The position numbers and the translations under genes are program-made. From Golubevia sp. BC0850 (taxonomy: Eukaryota > Basidiomycota > Exobasidiomycetes > Golubeviales > Golubeviaceae): a stretch of 64,000 nucleotides of DNA. The notes beneath the pieces were generated by a model. That model saw only the letters and a list, made by a program, of their open reading frames with translations. It ran no database searches and was not told the origin of the DNA. The number at the start of each line of letters is the position of its first letter. Position 1 is the first letter of the stretch. This document shows, in pieces, positions 47,200 to 59,211 of this stretch. The DNA lies in NCBI GenBank assembly GCA_012976225.1, contig JAAVVG010000001.1, positions 1,302,001 to 1,366,000 on the forward strand. Direction: 5' to 3'.

Positions 47200-50079
47200 A
47201 TGTCTTCGAGTCGATCCTCTTCTGCAACCAGAACTTCTGAAGACAATTCATTTCCCCTGAAACCCCTAGAATCAAGATCAAAAATTTCCTTGAATTCAAG
47301 TTCAAACAGTTCAACCTCGACTCCAAAACTAAATCGCAGACCTTCTCTAACCTTTGCATCTCAAGAAAGAACTGAAACGCAGTGTACTCAAACCCTTCGA
47401 TTTGATGACACTTCTGCCTTAGCTACTTTAGCTGCTTATGAGATCTCAGCTGCAAACGATCCGAGCCAAGAAGGTGAAGATGATGGAGATACTTTGTCCA
47501 TAAAAAGGGTTGGAAGTGGGATCAAAATGGATAGGAGATCTACTAAAAGTATAGACGAAGAATTAGATGAAGAAGATCAAAGGAATGACAAAACTTTGAG
47601 ATGGACTATGACTCAAGAAGAAATTCTGGAGGAAGAGAGAATTGAGGAACTGATTAAGAGTAGAAGGAATAGAGATCCTAGACTTGTGATTTTCGATGTG
47701 AGTTTAAGAACATTTCCGTCGAGGATCTTCTTTTTTCGGGGCTTGATTCTGATAAATTCAATGAGAAATTTAATGATCTGTTCAAACCTTATGACCATTG
47801 TGCATCTCCCCTTCCTTGGCATTCGATTCGACAGTACAACGACCCAGAAGACCCCAGGAATTGGTCGAGCTCTTACAAGTGGTATGTGGCTCTTCTTGCT
47901 TTCGCTATTGAGATGTGGGCGAACGTTAGTGAGTATACTCTCCTGATGGCGTCCTAAGAGAAAAAGAGGGGGGAAGGCGTTCCAAAAGAGCTGCCACTTT
48001 CAACCGTTCTCGACTTCGATCTTCAGCATCCTATCCCAAAGGAGCTCTCTTGAAGCACAACTCAATCAGGGAATTCAGAATCACCATCTACTGAAGCCTT
48101 TTAGTCGGATGAGCTTCCTAGCTGACGCATCTTTGCTCTTCCAACTCAACCAGTCTCCTCGATATACTCTCCTGGGGTGAACGCTCTAGCAACTGAGTTC
48201 GGTATCTCTACAGTAGCTGCAAGAGTCCCTCAAGCGGTGTATCTGTATGGTTTCGCTTTCGGACCTGTGCTTCTAGCCGTGAGTCATCTGAGTCGTCTGT
48301 TGGTGATTCGCCACCAGCCGAAGCTCAACTATGACTGCTCTCTCTTCACCCACTTTCTACACCTTCCCTTCTTTCTAGCCGCTCAGCGAGGACTACGGAA
48401 GATACTGGACTCATTCAGTCTCTCTACTTATCCTGGCCATCTGCCAAATCCCATGCGCTCTCTCCCACAATCTAGGTTTACTCGTCCCCTTCAGATTCAT
48501 CGCAGGTTTCTTCGCAGCAGCCAGTTTCAACTCTGTTGGTATCATTTCAGATCTCTGGTCTGTCGAAGAACAGTCTTGGCCCACCAACACTTTCGCCTTG
48601 TCAGCAGAAATTGGAGCAGTCATTGGATCGGTGATAGGATCATACCTCTTCGTCGCTTCTGGAAACAGTTGGCGATGGCTTTTCGGAGTCTCTGGAATCG
48701 GAACGGGATTCTTGCTGGTTCTTTGGTTGTTGACGGTTAAAGAGACCAGATCGGGAGTACTGTTGACTAGGAGAGCCAGAAGGAAACAAAGGGAGACAGG
48801 AGACGAAACTTGGTTCGCTCAACATGAGAAAGATCGAAGTCAACACACTACAAGCGAGCTTCTAAGAGAATTGGTGGTGAGACCTCTTTGGATGTTGGTC
48901 ACCGAACCCATCGTTTCTTCATTCGCTATTTTTGATGGATTGTGAGTAAACAGAATCAAATAGATCAAATGAATCGAATAGATCCAATGAACGTCGAAGC
49001 TCGAAGCTCAAGCCCAGGTCTCTCTCCCCTTCTCTAGCAACTACGCTATCATCTACCTCTTCCTAGAGGCTTTCCCCCTCATCTATGGACCGGGTGGCTA
49101 CAACCTAGGTCCAGATGCTCAATCTCTACCCTTCCTAGGAGTTTTCGTCGGATTCTTCGTCGGATTCTGTCTTTTCCATTTCCAACGACTCTACGAGATT
49201 CACGCAGCTTCTCGAGCTTTAGAGCTAGAACGTTCCGAATTCAACGAGTCTTCCAAGAATGCAAGTAGCAAAAAGATGGAATCAGAAGTACCTCCAGAAG
49301 CAAGACTTTACTGGGCTATGCCTGCTGGAGTCTTGTTCGCCGTTTCGCTGTTCTGGTTTGCTTGGACTTCTATGCCTAGCGTCCATGTCATCGTTTCTGT
49401 TCTTGCTGGAGGAGCCTTTGGAATTTCGAGTCATGCTATCTTTATTGCTGTATCTGCTTACACTATCACTTCATACGGTCCATATGCTACTAGTGGTGAG
49501 TAGCTCGGTTTGAAAAGCAACCTCTCGAATCCCTTTGATTCTGACGTCCCCTCTCTTCTCGCTATCTCCCAACCAGCTGTGGCCGGTCAAAGCTTCGTGA
49601 GAGAGCTTATGAGTGGTAGCATTACTCTAGTCTCTGAGCAGATGTACGTCAATCTGGGAAATCAATGGGTAAGTTGCACTATCGACTCCCTCCTCCTGTG
49701 ATTGAAGCTGAACTTCTCTCTCACTTCTCTCGGCCTCCGAAAGGCATCTTCTCTTCTAGGTTTCATCGCCATCCCGCTAGCTTTTATCCCTTTCGTTCTG
49801 TACGCTTATGGTCCTCAGATTCGTTCCAGATCTCGCTTCGCTGAAGAGATCGCAGAAGCTTTGGAATTGGAGAAGAAGATGGCAGACGAAGATGAAGCTG
49901 ATGCGATCATGCTTGCTAGGAAAGAGGCTTCTCAAAAGAAGCGTGAAGAAAGGAAAGTCTTGAAGGAGAAAGAAAGATTGGAGTGGGAGAAAGCTGAAGG
50001 TTTCAATGTGAATCGGGATGCGGGTAAAGGCTTTGAGAAGGGTTCGGAGAAGGATGAGCAGGAGAAGATGAACGTGTAA
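47200..50079 (+). CDS. Major facilitator superfamily transporter with long acidic N-terminus
   Basis: Seven exons (47200-47697, 47835-47928, 48154-48278, 48379-48941, 49038-49495, 49577-49668, 49744-50079) give 721 residues. About 165 disordered Ser-rich and acidic residues precede the carrier. Family marks: YNDPEDPRNWSSSYKWYVAL before TM1, PLSEDYGRYW in the 2-3 loop (motif A variant), PFRFIAGFFAAASFNSVG, and IGAVIGSVIGSYLFVASGNS followed by WRW. The C-terminus is a 70-residue charged coiled-coil-like tail (EEIAEALELEKKMADEDEAD). This is the DHA1 layout of TPO1-like polyamine/drug exporters at the plasma membrane or vacuole; substrate unknown. The acidic N-terminus and extended tail make it larger than the first MFS protein at 3730, and the two share little beyond the fold. 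Confidence 0.82.
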
Positions 50080-50357
50080 AAATTTACTCGCGCTTTCTTT
50101 TCCATCCATATAAATAGACAACAAAGTTGTACTTTTCTGAATCGGTGTTGTTAGAGCATTTGATCCTGTTCTCCCTGAAAAGTGGCCGGGAGCGAGAGCA
50201 GCAGGGGTAGGGGTTGGCGAGGATAAGCAGGGTCAGAACATGGAAAGAGAACCAAAAGACATGGACATAATGACATTGAAGCTTTATTGTTGATGAACAC
50301 GAGACTTTATACAAATTGAACTAGGCGCGACATATGTACAGATGGCTAAGGTCGCTT

Positions 50358-51648
50358 TCACTCAAGATTGGGCGGTGATTTACGGAAAGATCTGATGGTA
50401 GAGTTGGAAGAATTAGGGGTGTTGGGTCCTGTTGTGAGTGATGCTGATGCGTCCGTCATTTCGAAGCCACTGTCCCTCACTTCCTCTTGATCTTCTGTTT
50501 TACCTCGTCCACCAGGTAGATAGATCGAAGGATGGAACAGAACCAAGAGGAAGACAGCAATTGACACCAGAGACGAATCGAAGGCTAAAAGCGTCCACTG
50601 TGCGGATGAGAAGGTTTGAAGGTTGAGAGGTCAGATTTAAGATCGCTTTGGATGAAGAACGGTGGTCTTCTGACACTGACCTCGGTAGTAGAGATCACTC
50701 CGACCCAGCCGACAGCCAGCTCGGCAGTCCTGAAGATAGAACGGAAGAGGATGAACAGAGCAGAGATAAGAGTGAAGAGAAGTGCAATCTTGGTCTGATG
50801 ATTCCAGGCAGCGTGGTTGGGAGGGCTTTTTCTGGTTCTGATGGCGAATGCAATGGCCAGGACGTTGGCTGCCATGTAAGCTAAAAGCTGAAGAGCGAGA
50901 CCTAAGAGTTAGAATAGAAGTGAGGAAGAGGAACTTATTTAGCCAGAAGTTTGGGAGTTGGGCAAGGAGCTGGGCGGAGAAGTCGACATCGCCTTTCGTT
51001 TGACCTCGAGCCTTCTTCCGATCATTTTCTTCTGCATCCATCTTACCCCTAAGTCCTTTTCTTCATTACTTACCTCCGACAACGATGTTCCCACCTGAAG
51101 TTGTGTCCTTTCCGTCAATCTCAGCGACAGCAGCAATTCCAGATCCAGCTCCCTGAATGATTAACGATATCACGTCGACTGATACAAAGACAGGTACGAT
51201 GTACTTTGGCTTGACCAAAGAGTACTCAGATCCGAACATTGTCAAGACCCTCCCTAGCAGGGTGAAATGAATAGCTGCGAAGAATACTGGGATTACGACT
51301 AGCAGAACCTGGAGAACAAGAGAGCAGTAGCTTAAGTTTCGTTCTGGCTTCAAGGAGTGAATCCTCCAAGGCTTTCAATACAGAACTCACTTGTTGCGCG
51401 ATGTAGGGATCCGTCACTTGCGAATGGAAGTGTCCATAAATTCTAAGTCCATTTCCCACACATTCGCAAAAGGCACCGAAAGCTACTACTAGCATGAAAT
51501 AATGCTTGGAGTGGACAGCTCTAAAGGTGTGAGCTATACTCAAGAGTCCAAAGATGACGGTGAATACGATTGCTCCAGAAAGAAGAGGGATGTAGCCATA
51601 CGGTCCGTATTCGTTGTAGATCTTGTTCAGTAGGTCTTGGTCGGTCAT
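50358..51648 (-). CDS. RTA1-like seven-transmembrane protein
   Basis: Four reverse-strand exons (51391-51648, 51074-51308, 50681-50901, 50358-50597) give 317 residues. The sequence matches the fungal RTA1 family: YGPYGYIPLLSGAIVFTVIF, a conserved CECVGNGLRIYGH, QQVLLVVIPVFFAAIHFTLL, KYIVPVFVSVDVISLIIQGA with GSGIA, GGLALQLLAYMAANVLAIAF, and FRSIFRTAEL with ISTTEWTLLAFDSSL. RTA1/RSB1/PUG1 members are linked to resistance to aminocholesterol, long-chain base release and porphyrin transport. The topology, seven membrane spans and a cytosolic Ser/Thr-rich tail, fits. Substrate is unknown. It is divergent from the ribokinase gene. Confidence 0.87.
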
Positions 51649-52247
51649 GGAGAGAGTTTGAGTTGGTGAAGTTGATTGGAAGAAGGGACGAAAGAAGAAT
51701 TTCTTCGATTCTTTTAAAGAGACCAGAAAGGAAGTGACTTCCGATGTAGAGACCTTATTCGGGCGTCGAAAAAAGAAAAAAGAGGTGTTTGCCCCTTGAC
51801 TTGTCATCCGCCGGTTGGTCAATTCCTCGTACGGGCTATAGCTGTCCTATCAATTTCAAGTCGGGGTCGTGGACTACCTTCAAAATTGCTGTGTTACTCA
51901 GATTTAAAATTCTGAAGGCAGGGGACGACAGCAGAAGAGAGAGGGGGTAAGTGCGAGAGGAGAATCGAGAGGAGAATCGAGAGGAGGAAGATAGGCCTCA
52001 CCGCCTCACCGCCTCGCCACTGAAGCTGAAGGACAAGATGATCTTTGAAATTAATGTGATGAGAATGTACTTGAAGCAAAAAACCGACGAAGTCTCGAGC
52101 AAAAGCGATTGAGAATTGCACTCAACAAAAACCGTTTGTTCCACGGAACTTTGACTCTCCACCTCGAATTTTTCTGTTGTTCTCGTTTTCTCTTCACAGC
52201 TTCAAACTAAGAGAGAACTCAACCTCAATCCAAGTCTAGCCTCAACA
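51649..52247. promoter_or_regulatory. Divergent promoter region, RTA1-like / ribokinase, with short tandem repeats
   Basis: About 600 bases. At 51955-51987 a 12-base unit GAGAGGAGAATC is repeated nearly three times, followed at 51997-52018 by CTCACCGC units. The right end is the A/C-rich ribokinase leader. Both genes would share these repeats. No specific factor site is claimed. Confidence 0.5.
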
Positions 52248-53886
52248 ATGACTTCAAATTCTTCCAATGGTAACGCTACTCTCTGCATGGTCAGATCTTC
52301 GCTCAACATTGATGAGACTTTCTCAGTTCCTCACATTGTCAAGGAAGGTGAAACCATTAGTTCGAGTGGTCTTCAATCTCGTCCAGGTGGGAAAGGTGCA
52401 AATGTTTCAGCAGCATTAGTGAGTAGCAGAGCAGGTGCAATACATCACTTTCAGAAGGAAAGGTCAGCTGGTACAGAGAGAGGGAGAGAGTAGCAGCAAT
52501 CCTTGTCCTTTCCACCAATTCCAGCTTTGGTAGCTTCTGAGCCCAGTCTCTAACCCGCTGCTTTCCTGGTGTGATATAATTTCTGGCTCTTATCATTCCT
52601 CTAGGGACTAGCTGGGGTCCAGGTTTTAATGGTAGGAGCTGTCGGAAAGGACGCTACTTGGCCAATCGATGAGCTCAAGAAGAGAAATGTCAAGGTGGAC
52701 GGAGTTCAGATGTTAGAGGGCACTCCAACTGGCAGAGCTTTTATTCAGGTAAGTCGCTTCAAAGAAGAATGCAAGAAGGAAGAAGAAGTGACAAGGTGAA
52801 GAAGCATGTTCAGTCATCGGACCAGCAAAGGAAATGGAAAGCTCGAAGCGCCATGAGCTGCTTCCATCTCAAATGAACCGAATCCTGATAGTTTTGATCT
52901 CAGTTGAGCTCACACAGAGCTTGTAGAAAGGCAGGGGCGGGGAAGGGCAGATATGTTCACCCACCCTCTTAGCTCTAGTCTTTCCGTCTTTAGAAGAATC
53001 CGTCGAAGAGTGACCTTGACCTTTTTCCTGTTTTTTCTCCAACTATTGATCATTCTATCGTCAGATTGCGGCAGACGGAGAGAACAGCATGTGAGTCTTT
53101 GTCCTACTCCTCCACCTTCAATCTTCCCACCTCCTTTGCACCTTCGATCTGACTTCGACCAACTTTTGCTCTTCCCTCGTCTCATCTCCCAGTGTCCTTC
53201 TAAAAGGGGCCAACTATTCTGAAGACAAAGCACTCTCATCTCCAGAAACCGCCTTCTCATCTTGTTCAACACCTCCAACTCATTTAATCCTTCAAAACGA
53301 AATCCCACTATCTCACACCAAATCATTCCTTTCACATGCAGCTTCTCAAGGGATTTGTACAATCTTCAATCCTTCACCCATGCCAACAGTTTCTGAACTC
53401 AAAGATTTCAACTGGAAAGAAGTTTCAGTCTTAGTAGTAAACGGAGGAGAAGCCCTCGAGTTATTAGAGGCTTTCGGAGAGAAATCTTCTTCAGTGAAAG
53501 ACGGAGATGACGAAAAGATTTTGGAAGCTCTTCAAGAAGTGAAACAGTTACAGGAGATTAATTGGTTGGTCATGACCAGAGGAGCGAGAGGTGTTTTAGC
53601 AAGAGTCAAACTCCAAGATCAGGATCAAAGGAAATTATTCTCAATTCCTCCTGCTAAGCCGAAAAAGGTAGTTGATACTACTGGAGCTGGTGATACTTTT
53701 GCTGGAAATCTGGTAGCTGGTTTGATGAGGGAAGTGGACTCGAAGAAATTCCCAACTGAGGAACAGGTTAAGAAAGCTTTGGGATGGGCAGTTCAAGCTG
53801 CTGCAATGGCGGTTGAGAAAGAAGGGGCTATGGAATCGATCCCTTCTAGGGAAGAAGTGGAAAAGAGGTTGGAAGAATCAAAGTAG
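52248..53886 (+). CDS. RBK1: Ribokinase, PfkB family
   Basis: Four exons (52248-52418, 52605-52748, 53065-53090, 53193-53886) give 344 residues, normal for ribokinase. PfkB signature 1 is GGKGANVSAALGLAGVQVLM; signature 2 is DTTGAGDTFAGNLVAGLM with the catalytic Asp in GAGD. Other family blocks are VGAVGKDATWPIDELKKRNV and NEIPL. It phosphorylates D-ribose with ATP to ribose 5-phosphate in the cytosol, feeding nucleotide synthesis and the pentose phosphate pathway. The third exon is only 26 nt. The N-terminal MVRSSLNIDETFSVPHI replaces the common GSINMD motif with RSSLNID, keeping the substrate-binding Asn and Asp. A related PfkB sugar kinase remains possible but less likely. Confidence 0.88.
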
Positions 53887-54269
53887 ACTCTGGGTGATGG
53901 AACTCATCGACCTTTGTACTCCTATTCAACGCAATTAGACATAGACATACCTCCTTTCTCCAAGAATTTTCGCCATCGTTCTGTTCCTCACAAACTCTGG
54001 TTCAATTGCAGGTGAAGACACTGGTCCAACACCTACGAAATGAGGCATTTAGAAGTGGGAATCAATCCTCGAACCTTCATCCACGATAGCTTCAGGGTGC
54101 AGAGCGTACCTCGAACCTGTCAGGTGTCCAATCCCTTTGCGATGGTATTTGCACAAGACTTGTGCGAGATGAGACTTCAGTTGATTTTTGATTTCATTGC
54201 CTTAGTTCAACAATTCGAGGTAATAATACAGAGACAAGAGAATGCGCATCATTTAGAATCGACAACTGC
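53887..54269. other. Convergent 3' flank
   Basis: About 380 bases between ribokinase and the reverse-strand repeat-protein gene. I see no gene in it. Confidence 0.5.
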
Positions 54270-55600
54270 TCAGTAATTAGAGTTATCATTGTTGTTAGAT
54301 CCATAAGAATCACTGTTGTTGTTTCCAGAGGATCCGTAGTTGTCATTTCCACCTTGGTTGTTTGAGGATCCGTAAGAATCTCCTCCAGAGTTACCTCCTC
54401 TTCTGTTGGAAGAATCATCGTCGTTAGATCCGTAGGAGTTGGATCCAGAGTTTCCGTACGAAGAATCGTTGTTAGAGGATGAATTGTTGTTTCCGTAAGA
54501 AGAATCGTTGTTGGAAGAAGAGTTGTTGTTTCCTCCATAGCTGTTGGAAGAAGAATCGTTGTCATTGGAACCTCCGTATCCTCCAGATTGGTTGCTGGAT
54601 GAGTAAGAGTCTCCTCCACTGTTTCCGCCGAAACCACCGGAAGAAGAGGAGTCCTTCTGAGGCAGTGGAAAGAGGTGAGAAGAGAGAAGATCAGTTGGAT
54701 AGGACGAGAATCGCTTATCGCGGAATAGGATCCCGCTCCTCGCTGGAGAGGTGTTTGTCTTCCATGATGCCAGGTCTCAAGGTGATTCAGTTCAAACAAT
54801 ACTGAACTACTATGAAGAACTTCCCGCTTCTCTAGAAGGGCTTTGAATCAAGGGAATCTGTTGTTCTCATGCCTCTCTGTCCTCACACTCCCTTTCGGCC
54901 TTCCGTTCGCCCTCAATTTCTTCCTCTGTGCACATTTTCCGACCTCCCAATGACTATCTACTCACTCCGTATCCTCCAGAGGAGTTGTTGTTGGAAGAAT
55001 CGTTGTCATTGCTTCCATAAGAGTTGGATCCAGAGTTACCAGAGTTTCCTCCTCCGTAAGAAGAATCGTTGTTGGAAGATGAGTTGTTGTCATTTCCGTA
55101 ACCTCCAGAGGAAGAGTTGGTCTGCCAGAGTGAACGAGGGGGAGGTAAGTACACGTCTTGGAGTTAGCGAGGAAAGGTGCTAGTTGGCCGGATTGAGAGG
55201 CTTCTTCAACTCACGTTGTTGCTGGATCCGTAAGAATCGTTGTTGTTAGATGAGGAGTTGTTGTTGCTGTTAGATCCGTATGAGTCAGATCCAGAGTTAG
55301 AGTTGGAGTTGGAATTAGAGTTCTGGAATGAGAGCGAAGGGGAGGAAGGAAGGAATGAGGATCAGTTAAGCGTTCGAACGAAAGACTCGCAGTCTGATAC
55401 TCACGCCTCCAGCGTACTTGTCAATCATCTCCTTTCCTTGCTCAGATGAGGCGAAGTCTTTGGCTCTGAAAAGAGCGAGGGAGGGAGGGAGGGAGAGAGG
55501 GAGAGGGAGAGAGGGAGAGAGGTTAGCGAGGAGGAAGGAAGTGTTGATCTCCAAGAGAGGGTGGGAAGGTTACTACTCACTTGTTAATGAAAGAGTCCAT
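54270..55600 (-). CDS. DDR48-like Asn/Ser/Gly-rich repeat protein
   Basis: Five reverse-strand exons (55581-55600, 55405-55465, 55215-55322, 54966-55121, 54270-54656) give 243 residues. The first 27 residues, MDSFINKAKDFASSEQGKEM and IDKYAGG, form a conserved small helical head seen in fungal stress proteins. The rest is built from loose units such as SSNNDSSYG and GSNSYGSNDND. This resembles yeast DDR48, a flocculent-specific stress protein induced by DNA damage and heat, whose biochemical role is unclear. There is no signal peptide, so it should be intracellular. Exons 3, 4 and 5 each begin and end at phase 0 and each carries its own run of repeats. Two CCCCT sites, like the stress-response element, lie about 225 bp upstream. 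Confidence 0.7.
55467..55521 (+). repeat. Polypurine GGGA tract (intron 1 polypyrimidine tract of the DDR48-like gene)
   Basis: On the forward strand GGGA and GA units run for about 55 bases, including four closely spaced GGG runs. On the transcribed sense it is the C/T-rich tract just before the 3' splice site TTTTCAG at 55466. The four G runs could form a quadruplex in single-stranded DNA. Confidence 0.75.
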
Positions 55601-55821
55601 GTTGTTGATAGAAGGTTGAGTGGCTTGTGGAAAAGAATTGGAGAGAAAGTATGGGATGGGTGGGAAGGAGGTTGTAGGGAGACCAAAAGTCTCAAGGTTG
55701 GATTAAATACCTGTTCTGAGGTGGAGAGCAACTGCACCTGGCCTGGCCCGTGCACGCAAGATCTATTTCAGAGTCTGGAATCAGTCGGTTCCTTGCAGTT
55801 CCCGTATGCACGGCATCGCAT

Positions 55822-55834
55822 CCCCTGTTCCCCT
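55822..55834. promoter_or_regulatory. Paired CCCCT stress-response-like elements
   Basis: CCCCT occurs at 55822-55826 and 55830-55834, spaced by three bases. The STRE core bound by Msn2/4-type zinc fingers is CCCCT/AGGGG. They lie about 225 bp upstream of the DDR48-like start codon, a sensible distance. Five-base sites occur by chance often, so this is suggestive only. Confidence 0.35.
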
Positions 55835-55933
55835 CTGTCTCCTCTTCTACCTCGGACTCGGACCTTGAAGAAACTGGTTGAAATCGATAGATCAGCGGCT
55901 AGCGAATGATTTTGAGATGGAGGGCTGTGTTGG

Positions 55934-55986
55934 GAGAGAGGGTGGAATGAGGGTGGGAGGTCTTCCACCCTCTCCCACCCTCTCTC
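55934..55986. repeat. Imperfect inverted repeat upstream of the DDR48-like gene
   Basis: GAGAGAGGGTGG at the left end is perfectly complementary to CCACCCTCTCTC at the right end, and the inner parts pair imperfectly, giving a hairpin of about 24 bp with a very short loop. It lies in the 940-base interval 55601-56540 between the divergently placed start of the DDR48-like gene and the 3' end of INO1. The rest of that interval has no supported gene. Confidence 0.7.
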
Positions 55987-56540
55987 GCACAGCTTTACGC
56001 AATCTCGCAGCTTCTTCCATGGTGTTCCAATCTTCCATTCCCTCTTTTCACGTTCTTCCATTCACCTTGTTCGATAGTTTCAATCCCGATCCCATCTCAA
56101 ATCTCAAATGGAGGTGGTGGGCAGACCTTCCCTAGCTCCCCTTGACCGACTCCTCTCCTTCTATCGAAAACCTCTGCTTTGGCCTCATCCTCCAGCAGTG
56201 CCTCAAAAGTGTCACTCCCAAATCCAGTTTGGTTTTTTGTCGAGCCTTACATGGCCTTCTTCACTCCTGAAAGCCCGAGATACTGACCGTTACCAGAGCG
56301 AGGATTGTCTCTCTCTCTCTCGCGACCAACCTCAGCTCGTTCGGTCAAGCCTCGACACATTTGAAAATAGAAACGAATTAAAAAGAGTATCTATGATGGG
56401 CAATCAGAGGATGAGGAGCTCTGAGTAGTAGTTCAGGGGAAGAGAGAGAAGGGCGGCTTTACAGAAAGAAAATTGGAAGCTGAAAGAAACAAACAAGTCA
56501 TAGCCAAAGAAGACAGTTACTTGACTAAACTTTCCTAAAT

Positions 56541-58557
56541 TTACCATAGACGAGTCTCTAATAGAAGGTCACTTTCTGGAGCTAAACCTAAACAAGCGCG
56601 CATGAAGTTGGTGGCAGCAGCACGTTGACGATTTAAAGAGTTAACGACATCAGTTCCAGGTTTAACGACAGGAGCTTTAAGAGAGTAAGAAAGAAGAGAT
56701 AAAACTGAGTACATAGATTGGAATTCTTCATCCTTAGCTTGAGGAGCAGTTACTGAAGTTCCAACATCACTAGCTTGAGGAACAGCGTATTTGATACGAG
56801 TCATGAGTTCAGCCAAGATAGCTAGATCTAGAAGTAAAGGAGAAGCTAATAAAGAATCTTCACATAAGTTTGTGACATAAAGACGGTTACGACCTCCCAT
56901 GCAAAGTTCCGAAGTGTAATCATCCATAGCAACCTTTTGATCTCCAACTGCTGGCATGTACTTGATGACGATACAGTGATCTGGATGTTCACCTTTGTCT
57001 GGTTTTCCTTCTTGAGTCTTCTTTCCTGCTACTGCTGGTTTGTAGAGAAGGTGGTTGGAAGCGGTACAGTCATCTACTACTGAAGACTTGGAGATCTCCT
57101 TTGATTTGAATTGACGAGCAGAAGAAAGATTGTATCCGTCATTGTTTCCTAAGTGATTGTAAGAAGAGATAGATAGAGGTTTAATTCCAGCGTTGACCAA
57201 GAATTCAGCCAAGACTGATTTGACCTTAGTTTGACCAGTTTTTAAATCGTCTCCTCCAATGAAAGCACGATGACGTTCGGCCAATTGAATGGCACCTGGA
57301 ACGAAAGTGTTTTGAGGAGCTCCATTGATGTATGGTGCACCTTCTAGAATACAGGCTACAGCGAAGATAGTAGAAGGAGCTACTTCTTCGTGGGATTCCT
57401 TGATACTCTTCAAGAGGTTATCGGCGGTGTCGTTGACTCCTGGAATGATGTCTGCGTAACGTTCAGTGTTGGCAGTCCAAACTACAACGACAGATTCCAA
57501 GTCATTTTGACGCTTGAAGTCGCGGATATCTTGACGAACCTTCTCGACGTGAGCAGCCTTGTCGTTTCCTGGAATGACGTTGTCGGCACGAGCTTCTTGA
57601 TTGGCGGCGATGAAGTCTGGGTAGTAGACAGATGGTAGAGGTTGCATCTCAGCCATCATTGGTGCGACTTGACGTTGGAGATCGTAGTCGAGAACCTTGG
57701 CACGAGCCATAGCCTTGTCCATTGGAGCTCCAGAGATATCCCAACCTCCTAGAACTAGATCGTTGGGGTGAACCATTGGCAGGACGTTGCTGAAGGGAAC
57801 GTAGACATCCTTTCCGGTAGCTGGATCCATTCCGAGACGAACGGTAGAGGCACGAACCAGAGATCCGTAGTAGTTAGGAGTTTGAACTCCGTCCTTGTTG
57901 TTCCAGTTGATTCCGTGACGGTTGGCTAGGACGGTCGCAGTGATGGTGGTACCATTGTTTCCTCCGAAACCGACCATCATGAGACTGGGGAGGTTCAGAG
58001 AGAAGGGGAAAAGGAGGAGGAAAAGGTCAGCAATTTGTTCCTTCCACCGATGAAAGTAAAAGCATACATTCCAATCTCCTGACACTGTTCTCTCCGAAGA
58101 ACCTTACCCGAGAGCTGAATTGGGTAGATTGAGCCGAGGAGCATCCTGAAACCACAGGTCTAGAACTTTTCCTCCCCATTTCGACACGTTCCCCCAAAGT
58201 TTCCTCCCAACCCATCTCTCTTCCCACGTTGCCTCTCCCAAATCAACCAAACGAATCGAATACTCACCCAGTCTTTGGAACCTTGCGTTCGGTCTTGAAC
58301 TCATAAGTACGGTTGACAGGAGTAGCTACGAATTCAGTAGTTCCATCAGTTTTAGAGTTCTTCTCAACGTGGGTGTTCTGATATTGATAACGAGAGGTGA
58401 TAGTCGCATCAGAGTACTTTACGTTTGGAGAGTTAACCTTGATGGATTCAACTTGTTCATGACGAACTGCAGTTGGATTGGCAGAGAAACCAGAGTTAGA
58501 GGAAGAGTTGTGGGAGGAACCATTGATTCCATTGGTGTTGGATGCAACTGGAGCCAT
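56541..58557 (-). CDS. INO1: Inositol-3-phosphate synthase
   Basis: Two reverse-strand exons (58268-58557, 56541-57984) give 577 residues, slightly longer than yeast Ino1 (533). The NAD-binding motif is [20 protein letters not shown]. Other hallmarks are [67 protein letters not shown] and a C-terminal [15 protein letters not shown]. The enzyme converts glucose 6-phosphate to myo-inositol 3-phosphate with internal NAD redox, the first step of inositol and phosphatidylinositol synthesis in the cytosol. The N-terminal extension of about 25 residues is Asn/Ser-rich. Codons are strongly biased to C-ending forms compared with neighbours, suggesting high expression. I saw no clear CATGTGAAAT inositol-response element upstream. 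Confidence 0.95.
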
Positions 58558-59211
58558 TTTTTGTTTGTGTTTTGTTGTGTTTAAAAAGAGTTGGAGATGA
58601 AAGTTTGCGTGGGAATTTAGTTAATTATTTGGCTGCTATAGGAGCTGGAGTGGAATGGGACTTTCCTCTGTGAGCGTTATCTGAGGAGGGGCAAGATAAG
58701 GGAGGCAAGGGAAGGGTGGGGGAAAGCAGGAAGGAGGCGTCGTCAGTTGGAGTCATGTTTTGAGAGTAAGAGAGAATGAGTAGAATGGAATTGAAGTGGG
58801 AGGATAGGAAAGGAAAGAAGGGGAATGGGGAGAGCAGAATGGGGGCCACAGAAAGGAGAGGGTGAGAACGGGAAAAAGGGAATCTGCTTCTTGTAAAACT
58901 CACGCGAAGAACAAAGTTGATTCGCGAAAATGATGGGCTAGTAGCGGTTCTATACCGTGAGTTTAGTAAAAGTTGACTATGAAAGGTAGAAGAGTTTGAG
59001 TAGATCTTTGAAAGGAAGAGAGATGTTGTGGAAGAGAAATAGAAGGATTTGAATTTTTCTTCTTTTTAAGCCCAGACCAAGATTGGACGCGTTCTCGGAA
59101 GCATGGTCCCTTCCCCATAAAGTCGGGAGACGTGAAAACATCCTAGAAGAATGATTTCAAACGAACGACTCTTGGTAACATCATCTACATTCATTGATTT
59201 TCGATAATACA
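58558..59211. promoter_or_regulatory. INO1 promoter region and CWF19 3' flank
   Basis: About 650 bases. The part next to INO1 is strongly purine-rich on the forward strand (pyrimidine-rich leader on the sense strand). The reverse-strand frame at 58625-58903 (Pro/Ser/Phe/Leu-rich) mirrors that bias and is not called. Confidence 0.5.

Noticed and set aside
58625-58903. Reverse-strand 92-codon Pro/Ser/Leu frame before INO1
   Set aside because: Composition follows from the pyrimidine-rich INO1 leader; there is no domain.
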